A DNA stretch of 52,360 nucleotides. Origin: Cryobacterium algoritolerans (GTDB lineage: Bacteria > Actinomycetota > Actinomycetes > Actinomycetales > Microbacteriaceae). Both the position numbers and the translations under genes were made by a program. Where the stretch lies: assembly GCF_004402785.1 (NCBI RefSeq), contig NZ_SOFP01000081.1:1-52360 (forward strand), given 5' to 3'. Of this stretch, positions 8,620 to 17,225 are shown piece by piece; the stretch's first letter is position 1, and the number at the start of each line of letters is the position of its first letter. The notes under the pieces were generated by a model, which saw nothing but the letters and a program-made list of their open reading frames with translations, was not told where the DNA came from and searched no databases.

Positions 8620-9765
8620 CTACTTGACGCTCCAGAAGGAGACCGTCCCACCGCCGTCGCGGAGGGATTCGTCCACCGACTGGTAGTCGGTATTCGAGGT
8701 GTGACCTGCGTAATAGATTCGAGCGGTTCGCCCGCCCCTCTCGACTCGGGTCACGATCCCGGTGTGGTCGCGGTCGCCGGAATCGTCCCAGTCGAATTGC
8801 ACGATGTCGCCGACCTTGACAAGGTTGCGCTGCTTGTCCGTGAGTGGGGTTGCCCGCTCCGGGTGAGCGGCCAGGTAAGCGGCGAATGCGGTCGAACTCG
8901 CCCACGCCGGGCTGTACTGGAGACTGTTGGTGTCGAAGGACCAGTCGGCATCCATCGTCCAGCCTCGGGCCAGGAGGGATTGGCTGGTGAAGTTGACGCA
9001 GTCGTTGCTGCCGATGGAACCGAACTCTTCGGTGTTGTAGTCGTCCCAGTGGGCCAGCGCGTAGCTTGTCTGCGCGGTGATTCGCGGGTCTGGGACGTAG
9101 TTGAAGGTCAGCGGGGCCGTGCCACCTGTGCTCGCGGCCGGCGCGGCGGCCGGCACCGGCGCAGATGCGGTCCGAACCGGTGCGGCGGGAGCGGCCGAAC
9201 CGGTGACGGGGACCGAAGCGACGGATGCCCCTGCGGAAGCGGCGGCAGGGACGTCGGCGGACGGGGTGTCCGTTCCGGCATCGTCGACCGGAATCGTCGC
9301 GCCGGCTCGGTCGAAGAGTTCGACCGCGACGGGTCCGGTGTCCAGGTCTGTGGCGGGTGGGGTGGTGATGGTTACTGTCGTCTCGGTGGCGGAGACGACG
9401 GCGCCGGGGTTCCCGCCGAAACTCACGCTCGCCACGCCGGCCAGGTCGGTACCGCTCACGGTCACGGTCGTGCCGCCGGTTACCGGGCCGACAGACGCCC
9501 CGTCGGGAGCACTGATGCTGCTGTGCACGACAGGCTTCGGTTGCTCGACCGGCACCGCGGGGGCCGCCGCTAGGGGCGCCGTCCGGGTGGGGGCAGGTGC
9601 GCCGGCACCGAGCGCGTTGCCACCGGTGGCGAAGCCCACCGAGATGGCGACGGCGGCACAGGCGGCCGCGGCGCTTCCGGCGAGCAGGACGCGCCGCGGT
9701 CGTGCTTTCTTCTCCACGCGGTGGCGCGAACGGATACGGGTTTCACTGGGAGATTCGGGGCGCAC
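8620..9765 (-). CDS. Secreted Amidase_6 protein with IPT/TIG domain
   Basis: About 381 residues. A charged N-terminus and an Ala-rich hydrophobic segment (VLLAGSAAAACAAVAISVG) indicate export. Next comes an IPT/TIG immunoglobulin-like domain (SVGPVTGGTTVTVSGTDL through a VTITTPPA stretch), a Pro/Ala linker, and a C-terminal Amidase_6 domain with NDCVNFTSQSLLARGW and FDWDDSGDRDHTGIVTRVE. The amidase half is clearly paralogous to the downstream gene, implying tandem duplication with domain gain. The start is uncertain: GTG 9765 is used, but GTG 9834 is also open. Confidence 0.78.
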   Translation of the reverse strand: MRPESPSETRIRSRHRVEKKARPRRVLLAGSAAAACAAVAISVGFATGGNALGAGAPAPTRTAPLAAAPAVPVEQPKPVVHSSISAPDGASVGPVTGGTTVTVSGTDLAGVASVSFGGNPGAVVSATETTVTITTPPATDLDTGPVAVELFDRAGATIPVDDAGTDTPSADVPAAASAGASVASVPVTGSAAPAAPVRTASAPVPAAAPAASTGGTAPLTFNYVPDPRITAQTSYALAHWDDYNTEEFGSIGSNDCVNFTSQSLLARGWTMDADWSFDTNSLQYSPAWASSTAFAAYLAAHPERATPLTDKQRNLVKVGDIVQFDWDDSGDRDHTGIVTRVERGGRTARIYYAGHTSNTDYQSVDESLRDGGGTVSFWSVK

Positions 9766-9864
9766 AAAATCGTTTCTGGGTAGCTTGAGGGGACCCAAGA
9801 CCCAATCACGTCCGGATGGCAGAAGCCTGTGCACAGCATCCGAAACCCATGCACGGGCGTTGGA

Positions 9865-10749
9865 TCAGTGGTATCCGGGTGCCGCCGGCAGGCCGAAGAA
9901 CTCCTCGAGTGTGGTCACGCCGGAGTTGTGCATTTCGGTCGACAGGTCGACCCCGACATACCGGAAGTGCCATGGCTCGTAGGCGTAGCCCGTGATCTGG
10001 ACCTTGTCGGCCGGGTACCGCAGCAGGAACCCGAACCGCCACGCGTTCTGCGCCAGCCACTGGCCGTGCGCGGTGGTCCCGAAGCAGGGATCGAGCGAAC
10101 AATCCCCGGGCAGCGCGCTGATGTCGATGGCCAGTCCCGTCTGGTGCTCGCTCGTTCCCGGGCGCGCCGTACTCGTGTCGGCGAAGGCCTGGCCGTTGGC
10201 CGCAACGTCCTTGTTGTAGACATCGAGCTGGGTCGAGTAGCTGCGGTATGCACTGTGCGACTGGAGTTGCAGCCCCTTTTCGGTCGTGAACGCGGCGAAC
10301 ATCGCGACGACGGCTTTGGACGCCTCCGCACGCAGCAATGGACTCCAGATGTGCGGTACCGGCACCTCGACCAGGTCGGGTGGGGTGTAGTCGGCCGGCT
10401 GTAACGGCAGGATCTTGTCGACGACCACCCACAGGCTGGTGGGGCCGTCGATGGATCGGGCCGACCGGTTGAAGGTGGGCACGACGGCCGGATGCTGCGA
10501 ACCCGTCGGCGGAGGCCGCGCCGGCCCGGTCGAAGTGGGCTGTGGAGTGGGCATCGGCAGCGGGGCCGTCGCCGGGCCGGTCCTGGTCACAGCGCCGGCC
10601 AGGGAGGTTGGCGCACGGCCGGAGATCGTGCCGATCACGAGCGCGCCACCGGCCAGCAGCACGGCCAGAAGGGTCAACCCGACAATGCGCCGCCTGCGCA
10701 CCGACCGCGACACCCCTGGTTGCTGTTCTTGCCCCACATCGCTGAGCAT
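9865..10749 (-). CDS. D-alanyl-D-alanine carboxypeptidase, VanY family
   Basis: About 294 residues. A single membrane anchor (RRRRIVGLTLLAVLLAGGALVIG) is followed by a Pro/Thr linker and an extracellular M15B peptidase domain. Zn-site motifs are SAYRSYSTQ, TSEHQTGLAIDI (SxHxxGxAxD) and EPWHFRYVG (EPWHxR). The family trims terminal D-Ala from wall stem peptides. ATG 10749 has GGGA upstream; ATG 10806 is a longer alternative. It is the third wall hydrolase in a row on this strand, but 100-bp gaps mean a shared transcript is unproven. Confidence 0.88.
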   Translation of the reverse strand: MLSDVGQEQQPGVSRSVRRRRIVGLTLLAVLLAGGALVIGTISGRAPTSLAGAVTRTGPATAPLPMPTPQPTSTGPARPPPTGSQHPAVVPTFNRSARSIDGPTSLWVVVDKILPLQPADYTPPDLVEVPVPHIWSPLLRAEASKAVVAMFAAFTTEKGLQLQSHSAYRSYSTQLDVYNKDVAANGQAFADTSTARPGTSEHQTGLAIDISALPGDCSLDPCFGTTAHGQWLAQNAWRFGFLLRYPADKVQITGYAYEPWHFRYVGVDLSTEMHNSGVTTLEEFFGLPAAPGYH

Positions 10750-10831
10750 AGTCCCGGGAGGTGAATCGGCCTCTCCGGACGGGCCGCAGGATGGTTGAAG
10801 ATTCATTGCCGGTCGTGTAACTTTGCACACG

Positions 10832-12601
10832 ATGCAAACTCCCGCCCCCGCCACCGCCGCCCCGCTGATGAACCATCGGCAGATCCTCTTTGTCATTTTC
10901 GGCCTGATGGCCGGGATGTTTCTCTCAGCACTCGACCAGACCATCGTCGGAACCTCGATGCGCACCATTGCCGACGACCTCGACGGCATGGCCCTGCAGG
11001 CCTGGGTGACGACCGCATACCTCATCGTGTCGACAATCAGCACTCCGATCTACGGCAAACTCAGTGACATCTTCGGCCGCCGCCCGCTGTTCCTGATCGC
11101 GATCACGGTCTTCCTCGTCGGCTCCCTGCTGGCCGGCATGGCGAACTCGATGTACGAGCTGGCCGTGTTCCGCGCGATCCAGGGCCTGGGCGCCGGCGGG
11201 CTGATGGCCCTCCCCCTCACGATCATGGGCGACATGCTCGCGCCCCGGGAACGCGCGAAGTACCAGGGCTATTTCCTGGCCGTCTTCGGCGTCTCGAGCG
11301 TGATCGGCCCGCTGATCGGCGGAGTACTCTCCGGTGCGACGACGATCCTCGGCGTCACCGGCTGGCGCTGGGTCTTCCTGATCAATATCCCCATCGGCAT
11401 CGTCGCGCTCGCGATTGTGCTCAAGTTCCTGCACGTCCCGCACTTCACGCGCCCGGTGCGCATCGACTGGTGGGGCGCCGTGACCGTCGTGCTGGCCGCG
11501 GTGCCGCTGCTGCTCGTCGCCGAACAGGGACGCACCTGGGGCTGGGGTTCGCTGGCCTCGATTGCCTGCTACGCGATCGGCGCATTCGGCATCGTCGCCT
11601 TCATCCTGGCCGAGCGAATGATGGGCGACGACGCGCTCATCCCGCTCAAGCTCTTCACGTCGCCGACGTTCTCGATGGCCACCGTGCTCGGCGTTTTCGT
11701 CGGGTTCGGCATGTTCGGCGCCATGATGACCGTTCCGCTCTACCTGCAGCTCGTCGACGGTGCGAACCCGACCGAGAGCGGGTTCATGATGCTGCCGATG
11801 ATCCTCGGCCTGATGATCTCGTCGATCGTCAGCGGCCAGATCATCGCGCGAACCGGCCGGTACAAGATCTTCCCGACCGTCGGAACGGCCTTCATGTCGG
11901 CCGGATTCCTGCTCTTCACCTTCTCGACCGCCGACAAGCCGGTCTGGTTCATGATGATCGGGATGCTCCTGGTCGGCCTTGGACTCGGCCAGCTGATGCA
12001 GACGCTCACCATCGCCAGCCAGAACTCGGTCGGCCCCCGCGACATCGGCGTCGCAACCAGCGCGTCGACCTTCTTCCGCCAGATCGGTGGAACCCTGGGC
12101 ACCGCCGTGCTGTTCTCGGTGCTGTTCACCCGCATTCCGGACACCCTCGCATCGGCCTTCGGCGACCAGACGCTACTGGCGGGCGTCAAGGCCGCCGCAA
12201 CCGACCCTGCCGTCCAGGCGAATCCGGCGAACGCGGGCATCCTCAGGCTGCTGGCGAACCCGAGCGGCATCGGCGGTGCCCTCGACGGGGACACGTCCTT
12301 CCTCAAGGCGGCTGACCCTCGCCTGGCCCAGCCGTTCCTCGTCGGCTTCAACGACGCCGCCCTCACCGTGTTCTGGGTGAGCTTGGTTGTCGTGTTGATC
12401 GCGTTCCTGCTGAGCTTCTTCCTCAAGGCACCGCCGCTGCGGAAGACCTCCGCGCTCCAGGAGGCGGCCGATGCGCACGCCGCCGAGCAGGCCGAACTCA
12501 CCAGGGATGCCCAGCGCGCTGCCGACACCATGGGTGCCCTGATCGAACCTGGAATCGACTCCGACGAGTTCACGCGCGCGGACCCGGCCAAGGCCAATTA
12601 G
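10832..12601 (+). CDS. MFS multidrug exporter, DHA2 (EmrB/QacA) family
   Basis: A 589-residue, 14-segment proton antiporter predicted to export drugs or toxic metabolites. Motif A-like sequence GKLSDIFGRRP and the motif C-like region (AVFGVSSVIGPLIGGVLSG) are present, and the first helix has the DHA2-typical LDQTIVGTSMRTIADDL. The last ~60 residues form a charged cytoplasmic tail. ATG 10832 is preferred because TAACTT lies 8 nt upstream, fitting a leaderless mRNA. It is divergent from vanY with a short gap; no local TetR/MarR regulator is adjacent. Confidence 0.92.
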   Translation: MQTPAPATAAPLMNHRQILFVIFGLMAGMFLSALDQTIVGTSMRTIADDLDGMALQAWVTTAYLIVSTISTPIYGKLSDIFGRRPLFLIAITVFLVGSLLAGMANSMYELAVFRAIQGLGAGGLMALPLTIMGDMLAPRERAKYQGYFLAVFGVSSVIGPLIGGVLSGATTILGVTGWRWVFLINIPIGIVALAIVLKFLHVPHFTRPVRIDWWGAVTVVLAAVPLLLVAEQGRTWGWGSLASIACYAIGAFGIVAFILAERMMGDDALIPLKLFTSPTFSMATVLGVFVGFGMFGAMMTVPLYLQLVDGANPTESGFMMLPMILGLMISSIVSGQIIARTGRYKIFPTVGTAFMSAGFLLFTFSTADKPVWFMMIGMLLVGLGLGQLMQTLTIASQNSVGPRDIGVATSASTFFRQIGGTLGTAVLFSVLFTRIPDTLASAFGDQTLLAGVKAAATDPAVQANPANAGILRLLANPSGIGGALDGDTSFLKAADPRLAQPFLVGFNDAALTVFWVSLVVVLIAFLLSFFLKAPPLRKTSALQEAADAHAAEQAELTRDAQRAADTMGALIEPGIDSDEFTRADPAKAN

Positions 12602-12714
12602 CGTTCGCGCCGATGCCACGGAGGTTCTGCTCCGGGCATACCGCTCGAGGTCGATCTCCGTCGGATCCGCCGCCTGGTGGGAATGAACCAAGCGCCCCCG
12701 GCGTTATCCTTCAG

Positions 12715-13395
12715 ATGCGTATTGTTATTGCAGGTGGACACGGAAAAATCGCTCGGCACCTCACCAGGGAGTTGACCCGGCACGGGCACGAGGTCGTAGG
12801 CCTGATTCGTAGCGACAGCCAGAGCGCCGACCTCACGGCCGACGGGGCGACGCCGGTCGTGATCGACATGGAGGACTCATCGACGGCCGAGGTGGCCGCC
12901 CTGCTCTCCGGCGCCGACGTCGCAGTCTTCGCCGCGGGTGCCGGTGCGGGCGGGAGTGAAGAGCGCAGGAAGGCCGTGGACCTCGGCGGCTCCGTGCTCC
13001 TGGCCGACGCCGCGGAGGCCGCCGGCGTGGCCCGCATCATCCAGATCTCCTCGACAGGCACGGAGAAAGTGCGCGACGGCCGGATCCCCGAAGACGTCCC
13101 GGCTGACTTCTTGGGCTACCTTCAGGCCAAACTGGCGGCCGAGGAGGACCTCATCGGGCGCCCCCTGGCCTGGACGATCGTTCGCCCCGGCGGACTGGTG
13201 GACGACGCGGGAACCGGCCGGGTGCGCCTGAGCCCCGCCGGCCCCGGCCTCGCGGAGGATCGGGCGACCGTTCCCCGCGAAGACGTCGCGGCCGTGCTGG
13301 CCGAACTGATTACCGGCGGCGGCGCCGAGCGCCGCATCCTGCATCTGGTCTCGGGCGAAGACTTGATCCCCGCGGCCGTGGCGGCGTTCGCCTAA
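12715..13395 (+). CDS. NAD(P)-binding NmrA/SDR-like protein
   Basis: A 226-residue Rossmann-fold protein of the atypical SDR (NmrA/YwnB-like) group. The nucleotide-binding signature is IVIAGGHGKIARHL at the N-terminus. QISSTGTEK and YLQAKLAAEEDLI occupy the active-site region, but the tyrosine-lysine pair is spaced YxxxK (YLQAK) as in SDRs. Substrates of this group are mostly unknown (quinone or flavin reductase, or redox sensor). The start is ATG 12715 with TATCCT just upstream. It is downstream of the DHA2 exporter with a 113-bp gap. Confidence 0.82.
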   Translation: MRIVIAGGHGKIARHLTRELTRHGHEVVGLIRSDSQSADLTADGATPVVIDMEDSSTAEVAALLSGADVAVFAAGAGAGGSEERRKAVDLGGSVLLADAAEAAGVARIIQISSTGTEKVRDGRIPEDVPADFLGYLQAKLAAEEDLIGRPLAWTIVRPGGLVDDAGTGRVRLSPAGPGLAEDRATVPREDVAAVLAELITGGGAERRILHLVSGEDLIPAAVAAFA

Positions 13396-13409
13396 CCGGG
13401 TTCGACCTG

Positions 13410-13444
13410 GGGCCGCCCGGTGCCCTAGGACGCCTGGGCGGCCC
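13410..13444 (+). terminator. GC-rich hairpin after the NmrA-like gene
   Basis: GGGCCGCCC (13410-13418) pairs perfectly with GGGCGGCCC (13436-13444) across a 17-nt loop, 15 bp after the stop. A U-tract is missing, so it is a weak terminator candidate that separates this gene from the sugar locus. Confidence 0.4.
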
Positions 13445-13492
13445 TTGAACCAACGGGCGTGGTGTGGCAGGCTGAGTGTGAGAGCGCTCTCT
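13445..13492 (+). promoter_or_regulatory. Promoter and LacI-type operator of the large glycosidase gene
   Basis: TGAGAGCGCTCTCT (13479-13492) contains the 12-bp perfect palindrome GAGAGCGCTCTC. Upstream, TTGAAC (13445-13450) and CAGGCT (13468-13473) are spaced 17 bp and may be -35/-10 boxes, which places the operator at the start of transcription. The same palindrome occurs twice before the sugar-binding protein gene. Confidence 0.7.
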
Positions 13493-13552
13493 CAGGTGAG
13501 AGGATTGAGCACTCACCCGGCGCATCCGCCGGCCAGTCCACTGGAGGATCGC

Positions 13553-16500
13553 ATGCCCATCGAGACCATCGCCCTGCACACCGTCGCGGGCAGCGTGCCG
13601 GGTAACTCAGAGGGCATCGTCGGAGGCGGCCCGGTCGATCTCGACGGACGCCTGTTCTACCGCATCACGGACTACGACCAGATGCCGCCGTTCTTCATGA
13701 CCCTCGTCGGCGCGAGCGATGTCTGGCTCTTCATCTCGAGCACCGGAGGCCTGACGGCCGGCCGAGTGGACGCTGAACGAGCCCTGTTCCCGTATTACAC
13801 GGACGACAAGGTAACGGAGAGCGCCGGTCGCACGGGAGGGCTGAGCGTCGTCCTCGTGCGGCTTCAGGGCGGTTCGATCGCCCACTGGCAGCCATTCGCA
13901 GAGCTCCGACCCGGCGATCTGGCCGTACAGCGCACGCTGTACAAGGACAGCCTGGGAACGACCCTCGTCTTCGAGGAGACCCGGCCGGATCTTGCCCTGC
14001 GCCTGCGAGTGACCTGGCAGACGAGTGCCCGCTTCGGCGTCGTGCGCGGCTGCGTCCTGACGTCGCTTGCGGACGAGCCCCTCAACCTGGACCTCCTCGA
14101 CGGACTGGTCAATATCCTGCCCGCCGGGGCGGGGAAGAAAACGCAGAACGAACTGAGCGTGCTCCTCGACGCTTACAAGCGCGCGGAGGTCGACGTCCAG
14201 ACAGGCCTCGGCCTGCTGACGCTCACTGCGACGCTCTCGGATCTCGCGGAACCCAGCGAGTCCCTGCAGGCCAACATCGCCTGGCAGGTCGGGCTCTCCG
14301 GTGAAGAACACCTGCTCTCAATCGGACAGGTGTCGTCGTTCGCCAGGGGCCGCGGCATCGTCGCCGAGACCGACATCCGCGGCCAGCGCGGCGCGTACCT
14401 GGTGCACGCACGGTTCACCCTGCCCGTCGGCGGCGAGCAGCGGTGGTCGGTCGTCGCCGACGTCAACCAGGATGCGGCGGATGTCGTCAGCCTCCGCGCA
14501 CAACTGCGCAACCCGGGTCTTCTCGCCGCGGAGCTCGAGGCGGACATCGCCGGCACCCGGTCCGACCTCGAGACGATCCTCGCGGCCACCGACGCCACCC
14601 AGTACAGCGGCGATGAGCTCGCGACGATGCACCACACGGCCAACGTGCTCTTCAACACGATGCGCGGCGGCGTCCCGGCCGAGGGCTATACGGTCGAGGC
14701 GCTAGACGTGCGGGCATTCGTCGCAGAGCGGAGCCACGCAACCGCACAGCGCTGCGCCTCGGTGCTGGGGACCCTGCCCGCGCGGCTGCGGGCAGATGAG
14801 CTCGTGGCGATCGCACAGGACTCCGGAGACGTGGACCTGTGGCGTCTCTGCACGGAATACCTGCCGCTCACGTTCAGCCGGCGGCATGGCGACCCAAGCC
14901 GACCGTGGAACCAGTTCACGATCACTCTCCGGGATGAGAACGGCGCACGCCGACTGGAATACCAGGGCAACTGGCGTGACATCTTCCAGAACTGGGAGGC
15001 GCTGGCCTGGTCCTTCCCCGAATACGTCGAGTCGATGGTCACGATCTTCCTCGATGCGACGACCGCGGACGGCTACAACCCGTACCGAATCTCCCGGGAG
15101 GGCATCGACTGGGAGGTCCCCGAGCCGGAGGACCCGTGGTCCAATATCGGCTACTGGAGCGACCACCAGATCATCTATCTGCTCAAGTTGCTCGAAACGT
15201 CCCACCGTTTCCACCCGGGGCGCCTTGACGCGCTCGTCAACCGGAGGTCCTTCACCCACGCCGACGTGCCCTACCGGATCGCGCCATACGCGCAGATCCT
15301 CGAAGACCCATACAAGACGATCACTTTCGATCAGGATCGGGAACGCACCATCATCGCGCGGGTCGCCGCGGAGGGCTCGGACGGCCGTCTCGTGCACGGC
15401 GCCGACGGTGACCTGGTGAGGGTGACGCTGGCCGAAAAAGTACTGCTGCTGCTGCTTGCGAAGCTCGTCAACCTGGTGCCCGACGGCGGAATCTGGATGA
15501 CCACCCAGCGCCCGGAGTGGAATGATGCCAACAACGCCCTCGTCGGCCGGGGCCTCTCGGTGGTCACCCTCGCCTACCTCCGCCGCTACCTGGCCTTCCT
15601 GCAGGGACTACTCACGGTCGACGTCGAACTCAGCAGGGAGCTGACCGATCTAATGACCGCGGTGCAGGGCGTGCTCGCGGGCCACGCGGACGCCCTGGCC
15701 GACGGGTTCGACCCTCGTCGCCGCAAGGTCGTCATGGACGGTCTGGGCCAGGCGGGGACCGCCTACCGCCGGCGGGTGTACGCCGGGCAGAGCGGCGCCC
15801 GGGAAGTGGTCGCCGCCGGCGACGTCTCGGAGTTGCTCGGCCTGGCACTACTCTTCGTCGACGCCGGCCTGCGCGCCAACCGCCGTGACGACGGACTCGT
15901 GCACTCGTACAACGTGCTCGACCTGGCCGACGGGAACGCCGGCGTGCGGCGGCTCGCCGAAATGCTCGAGGGCCAGGTCGCCATCCTGTCCTCCGGGCTG
16001 CTCAGTCCTCAGGAGTCGCTCATCCTGCTGGGCGCCCTGCGCACCAGCCGGCTCTACCGCGCCGACCAACACAGCTACATCCTGTACCCCGACAAGGATC
16101 TGCCGACCTTTCTCGCCCGCAACACCTTCAGTGCCGAGCGTGCCGCCGGCTGCCCCCTCGTTGACCGCCTCATCGCGGCCGGGGACCGCAGCATCATCGT
16201 CCGGGATGTGGAGGGTGACATGCACTTCGCCGCACAGATCCGTAACGCCGGGGGCGTGGCGGACGAACTGGACAGGCTGAGCGCCGACCCGACACTGCAC
16301 GACCTGGTCGAGCGCGACCGGGCAGGACTCCTTGAGATCTTCGAAGATGTCTTCCGACATGCGGAGTTCACCGGGCGCTCGGGCACATTCTTCGCCTACG
16401 AGGGCCTCGGCAGCATCTACTGGCATATGGTGTCGAAATTGCTGCTCGCGGTGCAGGAGACGCTCGAACGGGCTGTTGCCGAGGGGGCGGAGGAGGCCAC

Positions 16501-17020
16501 AATCCACGGGCTGGTCGATGCCTACGAGGACGTGCGGACAGGCCTCGGCTACTGCAAGGACCCCCTCACGTACGGTGCGTTCCCGACCGATCCTTACTCG
16601 CACACGCCCGCGGGGCAGGGGGCGAGGCAGCCGGGAATGACCGGACAGGTCAAGGAAGGGGTGCTCACCCGCCTCGGGGAGCTCGGCTTGCGCGTCGAGG
16701 CAGGTCGAATCGTCGTGCGCCCCACCCTGCTGCGTGCCGGCGAATGGACGACGGCGCCGGGAACGTTCGCCTACCTGGACGTCTCCGGGCAGCCCAGGAC
16801 GATCGAGCTGCCTGTGGGCGCGCTCGCGTTCACCTTCTGCCAGGTCCCGGTCGTGTTCCGCCGGGGTGGCCCGCTCGAGGTGGTCGCGCACCTCGCCGAC
16901 GGCACTCAATCCCAGAGGGCGAACGGCGTCCTGGACGCGGATCTGAGTGCCGGTGTCTTTCGCCGCGACGGCCGCATTGCGTCGCTCAGGGTTCGCGTGC
17001 CGGACGGCTCCGGAGCCTGA
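13553..17020 (+). CDS. Large glycoside hydrolase/phosphorylase-like protein
   Basis: An 1155-residue cytoplasmic protein (no signal peptide), start ATG 13553 with GGAGG 7 nt upstream. The N-terminal ~350 residues look beta-rich. The middle looks like an (alpha/alpha)6 barrel with NWRDIFQNWEA (about 473-483), GYWSDHQIIYLLKLLE (533-548), PEWNDANNALVGRG (E655-W-N-D658) and GSIYWHM (His958). The C-terminus is beta-rich. The EWNDAN motif resembles the catalytic DWND segment of GH94-type phosphorylases, and the size fits the GH149-like beta-1,3-glucan phosphorylases. I infer a disaccharide or oligosaccharide phosphorylase or hydrolase, but cannot assign a family. Its LacI operator ties it to the sugar operon. 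Confidence 0.7.
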   Translation: MPIETIALHTVAGSVPGNSEGIVGGGPVDLDGRLFYRITDYDQMPPFFMTLVGASDVWLFISSTGGLTAGRVDAERALFPYYTDDKVTESAGRTGGLSVVLVRLQGGSIAHWQPFAELRPGDLAVQRTLYKDSLGTTLVFEETRPDLALRLRVTWQTSARFGVVRGCVLTSLADEPLNLDLLDGLVNILPAGAGKKTQNELSVLLDAYKRAEVDVQTGLGLLTLTATLSDLAEPSESLQANIAWQVGLSGEEHLLSIGQVSSFARGRGIVAETDIRGQRGAYLVHARFTLPVGGEQRWSVVADVNQDAADVVSLRAQLRNPGLLAAELEADIAGTRSDLETILAATDATQYSGDELATMHHTANVLFNTMRGGVPAEGYTVEALDVRAFVAERSHATAQRCASVLGTLPARLRADELVAIAQDSGDVDLWRLCTEYLPLTFSRRHGDPSRPWNQFTITLRDENGARRLEYQGNWRDIFQNWEALAWSFPEYVESMVTIFLDATTADGYNPYRISREGIDWEVPEPEDPWSNIGYWSDHQIIYLLKLLETSHRFHPGRLDALVNRRSFTHADVPYRIAPYAQILEDPYKTITFDQDRERTIIARVAAEGSDGRLVHGADGDLVRVTLAEKVLLLLLAKLVNLVPDGGIWMTTQRPEWNDANNALVGRGLSVVTLAYLRRYLAFLQGLLTVDVELSRELTDLMTAVQGVLAGHADALADGFDPRRRKVVMDGLGQAGTAYRRRVYAGQSGAREVVAAGDVSELLGLALLFVDAGLRANRRDDGLVHSYNVLDLADGNAGVRRLAEMLEGQVAILSSGLLSPQESLILLGALRTSRLYRADQHSYILYPDKDLPTFLARNTFSAERAAGCPLVDRLIAAGDRSIIVRDVEGDMHFAAQIRNAGGVADELDRLSADPTLHDLVERDRAGLLEIFEDVFRHAEFTGRSGTFFAYEGLGSIYWHMVSKLLLAVQETLERAVAEGAEEATIHGLVDAYEDVRTGLGYCKDPLTYGAFPTDPYSHTPAGQGARQPGMTGQVKEGVLTRLGELGLRVEAGRIVVRPTLLRAGEWTTAPGTFAYLDVSGQPRTIELPVGALAFTFCQVPVVFRRGGPLEVVAHLADGTQSQRANGVLDADLSAGVFRRDGRIASLRVRVPDGSGA

Positions 17021-17034
17021 GAGCGGGCGCTCGG

Positions 17035-17072
17035 GAACCCGGCGTGCCGACGGTCGGCGGCGCCCCGGGTTC
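17035..17072 (+). terminator. Stem-loop after the large glycosidase gene
   Basis: GAACCCGG (17035-17042) pairs with CCGGGTTC (17065-17072), with a second small palindrome (GCCGACGGTCGGC) in the loop. No T-run follows; it is a possible terminator or processing site just before the sugar-transporter promoter. Confidence 0.4.
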
Positions 17073-17099
17073 ACCTGCCCACACCGTCACCAGTCACTT

Positions 17100-17168
17100 G
17101 AGAGCGCTCTCTTGACAACCGGCAGTGCTGCCGCTATCGTAAGCATCACCAGCGTGAGAGCGCTCTCA
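17100..17168 (+). promoter_or_regulatory. Sugar-operon promoter flanked by two LacI operators
   Basis: TTGACA (17112-17117), a 17-bp spacer and TATCGT (17135-17140) form a near-consensus promoter. The palindrome GAGAGCGCTCTC abuts the -35 box at 17100-17111. The 14-bp perfect version TGAGAGCGCTCTCA sits at 17155-17168, just after the predicted transcription start. Operator centres are 56 bp apart. The adjacent LacI regulator is the natural candidate ligand-responsive repressor. Confidence 0.82.
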
Positions 17169-17225
17169 CCGATTGAGCGCGAACTCGCATCCACCCATCA
17201 TCAGCACGCACACAAGGGAGTGACC

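Noticed and set aside
10832..13395. An antibiotic biosynthesis or resistance island around the DHA2 exporter
   Set aside because: Only a generic exporter and an NmrA-like protein are present, without biosynthetic genes.
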